Part shown: one piece after another, positions 20,212 to 29,109 of the stretch
Position numbering within the stretch: position 1 is the stretch's first letter
Layout: the number at the start of each line of letters is the position of its first letter
Source: Cephaloticoccus sp.
GTDB lineage: Bacteria > Verrucomicrobiota > Verrucomicrobiia > Opitutales > Opitutaceae
Length of the DNA: 64,000 nucleotides
Assembly: GCA_030833445.1 (NCBI GenBank)
Contig: JAURHD010000003.1
Span: 124,001-188,000, forward strand
Direction of reading: 5' to 3'
Made by a program: the position numbers and the translations under genes
Notes under the pieces: generated by a model
Told to the model about the DNA's origin: nothing
The model's input: the letters and a program-made list of their open reading frames with translations, nothing else
The model's database searches: none

Positions 20212-21089
20212 AACAGCTCCGGCTGGGTGTAGCGCTTTCGCGCCTCGATCAGGGTGGATTTCATTTCCAGCTCCTCGAGCAAAGTTAACAATTCGTCCAC
20301 ACGTGGAGCCGTGCTTTCCGCCGCCACCGTCGGCAATCCCAGATTGAAAGTCGTGAGCTGTCGGTTCAGTCGCAGACGGTCCGCGTCGGCGACGACCTTT
20401 TCCCGAAAGCGATCCGGCTTCAATTCCGCGGCATGGGCGATCACACCCTCGAGGGAACCGTGCTCTTGCAACCATTTCGATGCGGTCTTGGGGCCAACTC
20501 CCGCCAGGCCGGGGATGTTATCCGCCGAATCCCCCACCAGCGCGAGATAGTCGGCGATCTGGTGCGGTCCCACCCCGAATTTCTCCACCACGCCGGCCGC
20601 ATCCAACACCCGCCAGCCGAGTCTGGGATTCGCCGTCGGGGGCGGCAGCAAAAGCTTCACCCGGTCATCCACGATCTGCGCAAAATCCTTGTCCGCACTG
20701 ACGACCAAGACTTCATGCCCCGCTTTGGCCAGCGCCACTGCTTGGGCCGCCAGCAAATCATCCGACTCCACCCCATCCTGCTCGACGCCGACCAAGCCCA
20801 TCGCCCGGGTCAGCAATTTAATGTAGGGAATTTGTTTTTCCAACGCCTCGGGCGTTTCTTCCCGCTGGGCCTTGTATTCCGGATGCAGGGCCAGCCGATC
20901 CTGCGAACCACCGAGATCAAAAAATACCAACGTCGCCACGGGTTTCTGATCATCGGCCAAACGCCACAGCGACTTCACCCAGCCATGCAGGGCTCCGGTG
21001 GGAAATCCATCCGTTCTGGTTAGCTCGGGCATCCCAAAGAACGCCCGGAACGCCAGATTGAAACCGTCAACGAGCAGCCATTTTGCCAT
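20208..21089 (-). CDS. 5'-3' exonuclease (PolA N-terminal/FEN-like), stand-alone
   Basis: Structure-specific 5' nuclease related to the N-terminal domain of DNA polymerase I. The 293-residue protein shows the metal-binding acidic blocks LLVDGFNLAFRAFFG, DGVESDDLLAAQAVALAKA and VVSADKDFAQIVDD. The helix-hairpin-helix region GDSADNIPGLAGVGPKTASK follows. No polymerase domain follows, so this is a separate FEN-type enzyme probably acting in Okazaki-fragment maturation or repair. Its 3' end overlaps the response regulator. Confidence 0.93.
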   Translation of the reverse strand: MAKWLLVDGFNLAFRAFFGMPELTRTDGFPTGALHGWVKSLWRLADDQKPVATLVFFDLGGSQDRLALHPEYKAQREETPEALEKQIPYIKLLTRAMGLVGVEQDGVESDDLLAAQAVALAKAGHEVLVVSADKDFAQIVDDRVKLLLPPPTANPRLGWRVLDAAGVVEKFGVGPHQIADYLALVGDSADNIPGLAGVGPKTASKWLQEHGSLEGVIAHAAELKPDRFREKVVADADRLRLNRQLTTFNLGLPTVAAESTAPRVDELLTLLEELEMKSTLIEARKRYTQPELF

Positions 21090-21146
21090 GATGGCGAAGC
21101 GAAACGCGCCGAACCTCAGCCGTAAACCTCAAATACGCGCCGTCGC

Positions 21147-22193
21147 TCAATTGCTTTCACCTGAACGTGGTTCTGCCCCACGCGGCGTGACGATGACCGG
21201 ATTCTGAAACAGCGAACTGGGCGCGACATTTCTCAGCGCCTGCTTTTTGGGTGAACCTCCCGGACTGAGCAAATTAGCGGTCACAAAAATCAACAGGTTC
21301 CGCTTTTGGGCACTCTCCCCTTTCGAACGAAAGAGTTTTCCAAGTAACGGGATGTCACCGATCACCGGCACCTTGTCGTTGACCTTCTTCACCTCTTCCC
21401 GGGTCAGCCCGCCCATGATGAGAGTCGCGCCATCCCAAATCGTGACCTTGGTCGAAATATCCCGCACCGAAAAAATCGGCTGATAAAATCCCGACGGCAC
21501 ATTGACCGTCGTGATGCCGGAAATCGCCACACTCGGGCCGCCGTATTCCACAAAGCCATCGAACTCCGTCACGCGCGGATTGAGATCCAGACTGATGCTG
21601 TAGTCATCTTCCTCGACCGTTGGGGTCACCTTCAATTCCACACCGACACTACGGGTCGTGAATTCCTGCGGCGTGCCCGCCGTGATCGCCACCCCCGCCG
21701 AACCGCCGCCACTCGCACTGCCGGTGCCCACCTGACTCTGGGTCTGTCCAAAACTCTGCGGATAGCGCAATTCCTGTGCTACCGTGATCGTCGCCGGATT
21801 GCCCGAGAGCACCGTCACCTTGGGTGCACTCAATAAATCCGTGCCCTGCTTTTGCGACAAGGCCCGCACGACTGCATTCACGTCGAACTCGCCGATTACG
21901 CCGGTGATGTTGGCCAGGGCGTTGGCCCCAAGTCCTAGATAGGCTGCACCGGGTATTTGCGGCGGATTGTTATTGATCAGGGTATTCAATGACGCACTGA
22001 CCGTAGAGCCATCAGCTCCGATAGTCTCGAGTCTCGTAATACTCCCCTGCTGACTCGAGGTATTGCTACTGAAGGCGTTGGCGAGATTACGACCCGATGT
22101 CTGATATTGCCACGGATCATCAGCGGGAAAAACGTTGTCGAGGAGGCCGCCACCGTCACGCTCAAAACGTGGCCGCGTCTGCGGTCGACGTAT
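21147..22193 (-). pseudogene. N-terminally truncated type IV pilus/type II secretin (Amuc_1098-like), probable gene remnant
   Basis: The 348-codon open stretch encodes only the C-terminal secretin domain. Recognizable blocks are VTVLSGNPATITVAQELRYP, GVELKVTPTVEEDDYSISL, VTIWDGATLIMGGLTREEV and KVPVIGDIPLLGKLFRSKGE, with a tail KRNLLIFVTANLLSPGG seen in Amuc_1098-type proteins. Full-length relatives have several hundred more N-terminal residues. Here the frame is closed by TGA at 22194-22196, directly at the start of the NUDIX gene on the other strand. The only in-frame start in reach is TTG 21989. The upstream part contains no start codon, so this looks like a decapitated copy left by a rearrangement. 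Confidence 0.75.
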
Positions 22194-22195
22194 TC

Positions 22196-22732
22196 ATGAC
22201 TCCCTCGCTCAATTACAAACTCGCTGTCTTGGTTTTCCTCGAAAACCAAGCCGGGGAACAGCTCCTCCTCCTCCGGGCCAAGCCGCCCAATCTCGGGGTC
22301 TGGAGCCCCATCGGGGGCAAGCTGGAAACCCAAATCGGGGAATCCCCTTTCGAATGCGCCGTCCGCGAAACCCGCGAGGAGACCGGCTTTGAGGTGACCA
22401 CCGATGACCTGCACCTTTTCGCCATGATCGCCGAAAAGGCCTACGAGGGCGAAGCCCACTGGCTGATGTTCCTGTTTCGCTGCCGCAAACCCATCGCCAA
22501 CCTTCCGCCCGCGATCAGTGAAGGTCAGTTCGGCTTTTTCAGCCGCACCGCCATCGATGCCCTGCCCATACCGGACACGGACCGCAGTGCTCTCTGGCCG
22601 ATTTATGACCGTTATCGTGACCGCTTTGTATCTTTACGCGCGGATTGCGCCCCGGGCATACCCGTGCAGGTTGAAATCGAACAAATCACGCCCGCCTTGT
22701 CCCACCCGCCCGCGGGTCCCGCCGAGGACTAA
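22196..22732 (+). CDS. NUDIX hydrolase
   Basis: Pyrophosphohydrolase of the NUDIX superfamily, substrate unknown. The Nudix box is seen as GGKLETQIGESPFECAVRET followed by REETGFEV, preceded by LLLLRAKPPNLGVWSPIGG. The start at ATG 22196 (MTPSLNYKLAVLVFLENQAG) gives a 178-residue protein of normal size. A longer in-frame extension to 22097 reads through the secretin remnant on the other strand and looks non-coding. It lies upstream of pdhA on the same strand with a 62-bp gap. Confidence 0.88.
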   Translation: MTPSLNYKLAVLVFLENQAGEQLLLLRAKPPNLGVWSPIGGKLETQIGESPFECAVRETREETGFEVTTDDLHLFAMIAEKAYEGEAHWLMFLFRCRKPIANLPPAISEGQFGFFSRTAIDALPIPDTDRSALWPIYDRYRDRFVSLRADCAPGIPVQVEIEQITPALSHPPAGPAED

Positions 22733-22794
22733 ACACTTGATTTCTATGGGTTCCGACGGAATCTTTGTCCTTTAATCTGAAAGGAATCACCACT

Positions 22795-23874
22795 TTGAGC
22801 ACCAAAACCAAAGCCAAGCCGACCACCGCCACGACAGATTACGCCGCTGCTGCAATCAACCAGAAGTTGACCAAGGAGCAAAAGCTCGAGCTGTATCGCA
22901 CCATGATGCGCATCCGGCGGTTTGAAGAGCGCAGCATTCGCGCCTATCAGGCCAAGAAGATCGGCGGGTTTCTCCACGTTTACATCGGCCAGGAAGCCAT
23001 CGCCACCGGTTGCTGCTCCCTGATGGGCAAGCATGACCACGTCATCACGGCCTATCGCGACCATGGTCACGCCCTCGCCGTCGGCATGGGCATGAATGAA
23101 TTGATGGCTGAGTTGTTCGGCAAGGCCACCGGTTGCTCCAAGGGCAAGGGCGGCTCGATGCACTATTTCGCGCCCGATCGCAATTACTGGGGCGGCCACG
23201 GTATCGTCGGCGGCCAGGTGCCCCTCGGCACCGGTCTCGCCTACGCCATCAAATACAAGGGCCTCAAGGGCGCCGCCATGGCGTTTCTCGGTGACGGGGC
23301 CGTCAATCAGGGCGCCGTCCATGAGGCCTACAATCTCGCTGCGCTCTGGCAGCTGCCCATCGTCTTTGTGATCGAGAACAACGGTTACTCCATGGGCACC
23401 AGTCAGTCGCGTTCCTCCGCCGGTGAACTCGCCAAGCGCGCCGAGGGCTACAACATGGCCTGGGCCAGCGTCGACGCCCACGATGTCTATGCCGTCCGCG
23501 CCGTGATGGATGAGCATCTCAATCGCGCCCGCGAGAAATGCGAACCGACCATCGTCGAATTGCGCACCTACCGTTATCGCGGCCATTCCGTCGCCGACCC
23601 CGATAACACCTACCGCACCAAGGCCGAGATCGAGGAATACCGCCGCACCAAGGATCCGATCCAATTCTTCCAAGACCGTCTGCTCGCGGAAAAAGTCCTG
23701 ACCGACGACACCGTCAAGTCCATCGAAAAGGCCGCCCGGGCCGAGGCCGAATCCGCCATCGAATTCGCCGAGGCCAGTCCCTGGCCCACCGTTGAGGACA
23801 TCCAGCGCGATGTTTACTGGGAAACCGACCATCCCGCCGAACGCACCTCGTCCGGTCGCCTCTTCTTCGACTAA
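22795..23874 (+). CDS. pdhA: Pyruvate dehydrogenase E1 component, alpha subunit
   Basis: Thiamine-diphosphate-dependent decarboxylation of pyruvate together with E1 beta. The protein carries MRIRRFEERSIRAYQAKKIG, the ThDP motif GDGAVNQGAVHEAYNLAA ending in VIENNGYSMGTSQSRSS, and TYRYRGHSVADPDNTYR. Length about 359 residues. TTG 22795 is the preferred start because AAAGGA lies about ten bases upstream; another TTG at 22765 would add ten residues. It is followed by pdhB after 20 bp and by E2, forming the E1-E2 operon. Confidence 0.95.
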   Translation: MSTKTKAKPTTATTDYAAAAINQKLTKEQKLELYRTMMRIRRFEERSIRAYQAKKIGGFLHVYIGQEAIATGCCSLMGKHDHVITAYRDHGHALAVGMGMNELMAELFGKATGCSKGKGGSMHYFAPDRNYWGGHGIVGGQVPLGTGLAYAIKYKGLKGAAMAFLGDGAVNQGAVHEAYNLAALWQLPIVFVIENNGYSMGTSQSRSSAGELAKRAEGYNMAWASVDAHDVYAVRAVMDEHLNRAREKCEPTIVELRTYRYRGHSVADPDNTYRTKAEIEEYRRTKDPIQFFQDRLLAEKVLTDDTVKSIEKAARAEAESAIEFAEASPWPTVEDIQRDVYWETDHPAERTSSGRLFFD

Positions 23875-23894
23875 TCCTCCAACTCTTTTCTACC

Positions 23895-24872
23895 GTGCCT
23901 ATCATTACTTATCGCGAAGCAGTTCGCCACGCCATGGCCGAGGAAATCGAGCGCGACGAAAACGTCGTGCTCCTCGGCGAGGAAGTCGGCCAGTTCAACG
24001 GCTCCTACAAGGTCTCCGAGGGCCTGCTCGAAAAATTCGGGCCCAAGCGCATCGTCGACACTCCCATCAGTGAAGCCGGTTTCATCGGCATGGGTGTCGG
24101 TTCCTCGATGCTCGGCATGCGCCCCATCATGGAGCTCATGTTCTGGAGTTTCTACTCGGTTGCCTTTGACCAGATTCTGAACAACGCCGCCAACGTGCGC
24201 TACATGTCCGGCGGACTCATCAATTGCCCGATCGTCATTCGCGGCCCCGCCAACGGCGGCACCAATGTCGGCGCCACCCATTCGCACACTCCGGAGAACG
24301 TCCTCGCCAATCATCCCGGCGTGAAGGTCGTCGTCCCCGCCACCCCTTACGACGCGAAGGGGCTGCTCAAGTCCGCCATTCGCGACAACGACCCCGTCTT
24401 CTTCCTCGAGAACACCATGCTCTACGGCGAGAAGGGCGAAGTGCCGGACGGCGAATACCTCATCCCGCTCGGCAAGGCCGACGTGAAACGCGAGGGCACC
24501 GACCTGACCATCGTCACCTATGGTCGTTGCGTGCTGCATTCCCTCAAGGCCGCGGAAGTTCTCGAAAAGGAACATGAGATTTCCGTCGAGGTGGTCGACC
24601 TGCGTTCGATCCGCCCGTTGGATATCGACACCGTCCTGGCTTCCGTGGCCAAGACCCATCGCGTGCTGATCGTCGAGGAACAGAAACCTTTCTGCAGTAT
24701 CGCGACCCAGATCGCCTACATGATCCAGCACGAAGCCTTCGATGAATTGGATGCGCCGATCAAGCGCCTCTCCACCGTCGACGCCCCCGCCATCTACAGC
24801 CCGCCGATCGAGATCGAGCAATTGCCCAATCCCGCCCGCGTCATCAAGGCCGCCCTCGAGGTCATGGCCTGA
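23895..24872 (+). CDS. pdhB: Pyruvate dehydrogenase E1 component, beta subunit
   Basis: Partner of E1 alpha in pyruvate decarboxylation and transfer to lipoyl-E2. The 325-residue protein starts at GTG 23895 with PIITYREAVRHAMAEEIERD and contains DTPISEAGFIGMGVGSSMLG, MSGGLINCPIVIRGPANGG and VVDLRSIRPLDIDTVLASV, all typical of transketolase-like beta subunits. It sits between pdhA and pdhC in the same direction. A 154-bp gap follows before E2, with no gene-like content. Confidence 0.96.
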   Translation: MPIITYREAVRHAMAEEIERDENVVLLGEEVGQFNGSYKVSEGLLEKFGPKRIVDTPISEAGFIGMGVGSSMLGMRPIMELMFWSFYSVAFDQILNNAANVRYMSGGLINCPIVIRGPANGGTNVGATHSHTPENVLANHPGVKVVVPATPYDAKGLLKSAIRDNDPVFFLENTMLYGEKGEVPDGEYLIPLGKADVKREGTDLTIVTYGRCVLHSLKAAEVLEKEHEISVEVVDLRSIRPLDIDTVLASVAKTHRVLIVEEQKPFCSIATQIAYMIQHEAFDELDAPIKRLSTVDAPAIYSPPIEIEQLPNPARVIKAALEVMA

Positions 24873-25026
24873 ACCGGGGATATCAAATATGGAACTCAGG
24901 AACTCAGAAAAGCATATCCGCCCGAAGGCGTAATCCGGGATATTCCCCGATTTCCAACCTGCCTGATTTCGACATTCCAAAATTCCGCTCTCCCACTTAC
25001 CGCTTAACCCTTATAGCTTCATTCCC

Positions 25027-26370
25027 ATGGCCGACATTATTGAAATGCCCAAACTCAGCGACACCATGACCGTGGGCACGCTGGTCAAATGGCTCAAAAA
25101 AGAAGGCGATACCGTCGCCAATGGTGACATGCTCGCCGAGGTCGAAACTGACAAGGCCACCATGGAGCTGGAGTGCTTCTTCGACGGCACCTTGTTGAAG
25201 ATCTTCGCCCCGGACGGCGCTCAGGTTGAAATCGGTTCCCCGCTCTGTGCCATTGGTGAAAAGGGTGAAAAGGTGGAGGCTCCGGCCAAAGCCGCCGCTC
25301 CGGCCGCTCCAAAAGAGGAGAAAAAGGAAGCACCCGCTGCCAAGGAAGAGAAAGCCGAACCCGCGCCCAAGCCAGAAACTTCGCCTGCGGCCAAGCCGCA
25401 GGACGAATCCGCCGAAGCCTCGGCGAAGGCGGACGAACCTGCGCCTTCCGTCAGTTCGGGCCGCGTAAAAATTTCCCCACTCGCCAAGAAACTGGCCGCG
25501 GAAAAGGGCGTGGATTACTCCCGCGTCAAAGGCAGTGGTCCCGGTGGTCGCATCGTGCGTGCCGACATACTCGAAGCCGCGAAGAATCCCCCGGCCCCAG
25601 CTCCGGCCAAATCCGCCCCCGAGGGCAAGTCCAAGGCCCCGAGTTGGCCATGGCGCTCGGCTTTCGACAAGAGCCCCATTCAAGCCGAAGGCACCACCGC
25701 CCTCAGCAACATGCGCGCGACCATCGCCAAGCGCTTGGTCGAGTCGAAGACCCAGATTCCCCATTTCTATCTCGAGATTGAGGTCGATGCCGCCGCCATG
25801 AATGCCATGCGCGTGCAGCTCAACAACGGTCTCGGTGCCGATGGCGTGCGCGTCTCGGTCAACGATTTCATTCTCAAGGCCAGCGCCCTCGCCCTGCGTG
25901 CCATTCCCGCGGTCAACTGCTCCTGGAGTGACAGCGGCATCAAGGCCCACGCGAATACCCACGTATCATTCGCCGTCGCGATTGATGACGGTCTGATCAC
26001 CCCGGTGATCAAGGACACCGATCAAAAGACGGTCTTCGAGATCAGCGCCGCGGCCAAGGATATGGCCAAGCGGGCCAAGGCCAAGAAGCTCGCCCCGGCC
26101 GAATTCACCGGCGGCACGTTCTGCGTCTCCAATCTCGGCATGATGGGCATCGAGCGTTTCTGCGCCATCATCAACCCGCCGAACTCCGCGATCCTCGCCG
26201 TCGGCACCACGGTCAAGAAGCCCGTGGTCGTCAACGATCAGATCGTGATCGGCGAACGCATGGCCCTCACCCTCTCCTGCGATCACCGCGTGGTGGACGG
26301 CGCCCTCGGCGCGAAGTTCCTCAACGCGATCAAAGATCACCTCGAGAACCCGGCGCTGCTGCTACTCTGA
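25027..26370 (+). CDS. pdhC: Pyruvate dehydrogenase E2, dihydrolipoamide acetyltransferase
   Basis: Core of the pyruvate dehydrogenase complex. One lipoyl domain (residues 1-80; EVETDKATMELECFFDG, Lys lipoylated) is followed by a long Ala/Pro/Lys/Glu linker. The E1/E3-binding domain is near 155-190 (KISPLAKKLAAEKGVDYSRV) and the catalytic domain ends with DHRVVDGALGAKFL, which carries the His and Asp of the active site. Length 447 residues. A palindromic repeat lies in frame in the linker, encoding SAEASAKAD (positions 25408-25433). No E3 gene is in the window. Confidence 0.96.
   Translation: MADIIEMPKLSDTMTVGTLVKWLKKEGDTVANGDMLAEVETDKATMELECFFDGTLLKIFAPDGAQVEIGSPLCAIGEKGEKVEAPAKAAAPAAPKEEKKEAPAAKEEKAEPAPKPETSPAAKPQDESAEASAKADEPAPSVSSGRVKISPLAKKLAAEKGVDYSRVKGSGPGGRIVRADILEAAKNPPAPAPAKSAPEGKSKAPSWPWRSAFDKSPIQAEGTTALSNMRATIAKRLVESKTQIPHFYLEIEVDAAAMNAMRVQLNNGLGADGVRVSVNDFILKASALALRAIPAVNCSWSDSGIKAHANTHVSFAVAIDDGLITPVIKDTDQKTVFEISAAAKDMAKRAKAKKLAPAEFTGGTFCVSNLGMMGIERFCAIINPPNSAILAVGTTVKKPVVVNDQIVIGERMALTLSCDHRVVDGALGAKFLNAIKDHLENPALLLL
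25408..25433. repeat. Palindromic element inserted in the E2 linker
   Basis: The segment TCCGCCGAAGCCTCGGCG followed by AAGGCGGA is self-complementary at its ends (TCCGCC/GGCGGA) and in its core (GCCGA/TCGGC). It resembles the intergenic GCCTTCGCC-type palindromes listed elsewhere and is read in frame. Confidence 0.6.
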
Positions 26371-26812
26371 GTTTTAACCCAGAGGACACAGAGTTCTCAG
26401 AGTTTGAGAATTCTGAATCGATAAGTAGGGACCGTTCTCCGAGCGTGCCGTCCGGTTCAGACCACCCATTTTAACACCGTATTGAGATAACCACGGAATA
26501 CACCGAATACACGGAAACCAATCCCTTTCGTTTAATCGAGAATCCGTGTCTTCGGTGTGTTCCGTGGTTTGGAACTCTCAGCGCTCTCTGTGAGCTCTGT
26601 GTTAAAAATAATTCCATATTCAACACAGAGAACACAGAGTTCTCAGAGATAGAGATCCCATCCATGTCTATCTGTGTTAATCCTTGGTTCAAAATTCTGC
26701 GGCTCCGCGTCTCTGCGTGAGCCCTGTGCATGATTCGCGTCGATTAGCGCTCATCAGCGGTTAAAATCCTTCCGTGTAGTCCGTGTGCTCCGTGGTAAAT
26801 ACAATCTACCAC
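26371..26812. repeat. Repeat-filled spacer between convergent pdhC and phospho-sugar mutase
   Basis: No gene is present. The spacer holds a CACAGAG-type motif (26381-26401) and a CCACGGAATACACCGAATAC-type copy (26491-26519) with its inverted partner (26543-26567) across a 24-nt loop. Inverted CTCTGTGTT (about 26585-26604) and direct CACAGAG copies (about 26621-26649) follow, then CTGCGGCTCCGCGTCTCTGC, a GATTAGCGCTCATCAGCGG motif, and a further CCGTGT...CCGTGG copy (26770-26797). The paired arms can fold into long hairpins. Confidence 0.8.
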
Positions 26813-28762
26813 TCACCCTTCCGCGCGTTGCCGCGCATCCGCATCGATCAACTTAATCAAGCCATCCAGCGTCGCCTTGGTCTTCGCCTTCACCGCGGGC
26901 AGTTCATCCGCGCTGGAGACATCCGCATTCGCGAAGAGATAGAACTTCATCTTCGGCTCCGTGCCACTGCCCCGCGCCGCAAAGCTGTAGCCATTGCTCA
27001 AGGTCACGAAATACAGGTCCTGCTTCGGAATAAGTTCCTTGTCCGCATCGTAAATATCCTGCCGGCCGAAGTCCTCGAACTTGGTCACCGTCACGTCGCC
27101 AAACTTCGTCGGCGAAGACGAACGGTAGGTCTCGAGGATGCGCTCGATCTTTACACTCCCACTCGCGCCTTCATAATAAATGTTGATCACGCCTTCGAGA
27201 TAGAACCCGTATTTGAGGTAAATCTCATCCAGGTATTCCGGCACGGTGATGCCGCGTGATTTCACCGCCGCGCACAGTTCCGCAAACATCAAGCAGGCCG
27301 AATTGCCGTCCTTGTCCCGCAGATAGTCATTGGGCAAATAGCCGTAACTTTCCTCGGTGCCGAAGGCGTAGAACGTCGCATGTTCTTGCAGGAACTTGGC
27401 TCGTTCCTTGAAGGTCATCTTCGGATCGTCCGCCTTGTCGCCGATCGCTGCGCGCAACTGATCCTCGTAACCGCGCATCTTGGCCGCGATCCATTTGAAA
27501 CCGGTGAGCGTGTTGATGACCTTCACGCCATGTCCGGCGCCGATGGCGTCCTGCAGCCTCGTGGTCACAAAGGTTTTCACGAGGCAGACCCGATCCGAGC
27601 CGGCCGCGGGAATCAATCCGCGTTCCTTGTATTTCGTGAGCCGGTATTCCGCCAGCAAAGACCCGATCTGGTTGCCCGTGAGCAATTCCATTTTGCCGTC
27701 CCGATTGCGCACCGCCACACCCATGCGATCCGCATCCGGATCGGTCGCGAGCAGCACATCCGCGCCTTCCTTTTCGGCCAAGGCTACGCCAAGGGACAGG
27801 GCTTCGGCATTTTCAGGATTTGGGGATTTGACCGTCGGAAAAGCCGGATCAAAATCGAGCTGCGGCAAGACCGGCGACACATGACAGCCGGCGTGAATCA
27901 ACAACGGCAGCGAATGCACCGCGCCCGTGCCGTGGATGTTGGTGAAGATCACCTTGAGTTTGGCCGATTTCACCAAGGCCGTGTCCAGCACCGCCGTTTC
28001 TGCCGCCGCCAGGTATTCGTCATCCGCTTCCCGTTTGAGCGTGACCACTTTGCCGAGCTCCTTGGTCAGGTATTGATCCAGCTCGTTCAGCGGCACGGCA
28101 TTCACTTCATCTACAATCCCCTTGTCATGCGGCGGCACAACCTGCGCTCCGTCATCAAAGTAAGCCTTGAACCCGTTGTCGTGCGGCGGATTGTGGCTCG
28201 CCGTGATCACCACACCGGCATGGGCCTTGAGCCAACGCACCGAGAAACTCAATTGGGGCGTCGGGCGCGGTCCGTCGAAGATATAGGCTTCGCCGCCGAG
28301 GCGCGTCCAGGTCGACGCCGCCAGTTCGCAGAAGTGCCGCGAAAAATAACGCACGTCGTGGGCCACGACAAACTTCGGAGCCGCGTCGTTCTTTTGCGCG
28401 ACTTGATACTTCTTGGTGTAGCGATACAGGCCGATGACCGCGCGGATCAGGGTGAAATCGTTCAACACATTGCTGCCAATCGCCGCATGGGCCGGCGCGC
28501 CCGTCGCACCACTTTCGCCCTGCTCCGCCTTGGTCGATACTTTGCCTATCGTCCGGCCCCGCATGCCTCCGGTGCCAAACGCGAGGTAAACATAGAACCG
28601 GTCATTCAGTTCCGACCAGGCTTCGGTTTCCACCAATTCCGTGATACTTGCCACCGCCCACTCCGGCAGCTTTGCCCCCAAAAAGGCCTGCAGGTTTTCC
28701 ACCGCGGCGGGCATGAGGTGACCGGCACTGCCGGCGGCTTTGATTTTTTCAACAAGGGTCAT
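26813..28762 (-). CDS. Phospho-sugar mutase (phosphoglucomutase/phosphomannomutase family)
   Basis: Interconverts sugar 1- and 6-phosphates. The protein is 649 residues, in the long PgcA-like class. Landmarks are FGTGGMRGRTIG at the start of domain 1, the phosphoserine loop VVITASHNPPHDNGFKAYFD, the metal-binding loop ATDPDADRMGVAVR, the sugar-binding FGTEESYGYLPNDYLRDKDG, and RGSGTEPKMKFYLF in domain 4. Glucose-1-phosphate from this enzyme would feed the nearby UDP-sugar pyrophosphorylase and glgC. It is flanked on both sides by repeat spacers. Confidence 0.95.
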   Translation of the reverse strand: MTLVEKIKAAGSAGHLMPAAVENLQAFLGAKLPEWAVASITELVETEAWSELNDRFYVYLAFGTGGMRGRTIGKVSTKAEQGESGATGAPAHAAIGSNVLNDFTLIRAVIGLYRYTKKYQVAQKNDAAPKFVVAHDVRYFSRHFCELAASTWTRLGGEAYIFDGPRPTPQLSFSVRWLKAHAGVVITASHNPPHDNGFKAYFDDGAQVVPPHDKGIVDEVNAVPLNELDQYLTKELGKVVTLKREADDEYLAAAETAVLDTALVKSAKLKVIFTNIHGTGAVHSLPLLIHAGCHVSPVLPQLDFDPAFPTVKSPNPENAEALSLGVALAEKEGADVLLATDPDADRMGVAVRNRDGKMELLTGNQIGSLLAEYRLTKYKERGLIPAAGSDRVCLVKTFVTTRLQDAIGAGHGVKVINTLTGFKWIAAKMRGYEDQLRAAIGDKADDPKMTFKERAKFLQEHATFYAFGTEESYGYLPNDYLRDKDGNSACLMFAELCAAVKSRGITVPEYLDEIYLKYGFYLEGVINIYYEGASGSVKIERILETYRSSSPTKFGDVTVTKFEDFGRQDIYDADKELIPKQDLYFVTLSNGYSFAARGSGTEPKMKFYLFANADVSSADELPAVKAKTKATLDGLIKLIDADARQRAEG

Positions 28763-29109
28763 GAGTAAAGTGGTGGATGGATTCGAAATTTAAACACAGA
28801 GTTCACGGAGAACACGGAGAGAACAAATCGAAATCTTACAAAGATAGAGCCGTGAATGAACTAGAATTAATGCTCAGGGCTACATTTCGATGCAAGCGGC
28901 GAGCGGCCATCGCCGTTAACTGGTTTTCCTTCATCGGTAACTCCTCTGCGTTCTCCGTGTAGAATAAATACACAAAAGACTGGGATCCGTTTCTGTGTAT
29001 TCAGTGTTTTCCGAGGTGATAGCTGTCCTCCCTGCCCTCCGTAGCCTAAGCCTACGCACGTGGCGAAGGAGGGTGTGCAAAAAAATTCCTCTGTGTTAAT
29101 TGATAAACC
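28763..29109. repeat. Repeat spacer upstream of phospho-sugar mutase
   Basis: No gene is seen. It holds AACACAGAGTTCACGGAGAA (28793-28812), inverted CTCTGCGTTCTCCGTGTAG (about 28945-28963), TTTCTGTGTATTCAGTGTTT (about 28991-29010) and a degenerate palindromic element (CCCTCCGTAGCCTAAGCC to GGCGAAGGAGGG, about 29035-29074). The promoter for the mutase gene must lie in or near this stretch. Confidence 0.65.

Noticed and set aside
27380-28768. 462-codon + strand frame
   Set aside because: Shadow of the phospho-sugar mutase; rich in Arg/His/Gln as expected for the complement of a high-GC gene.
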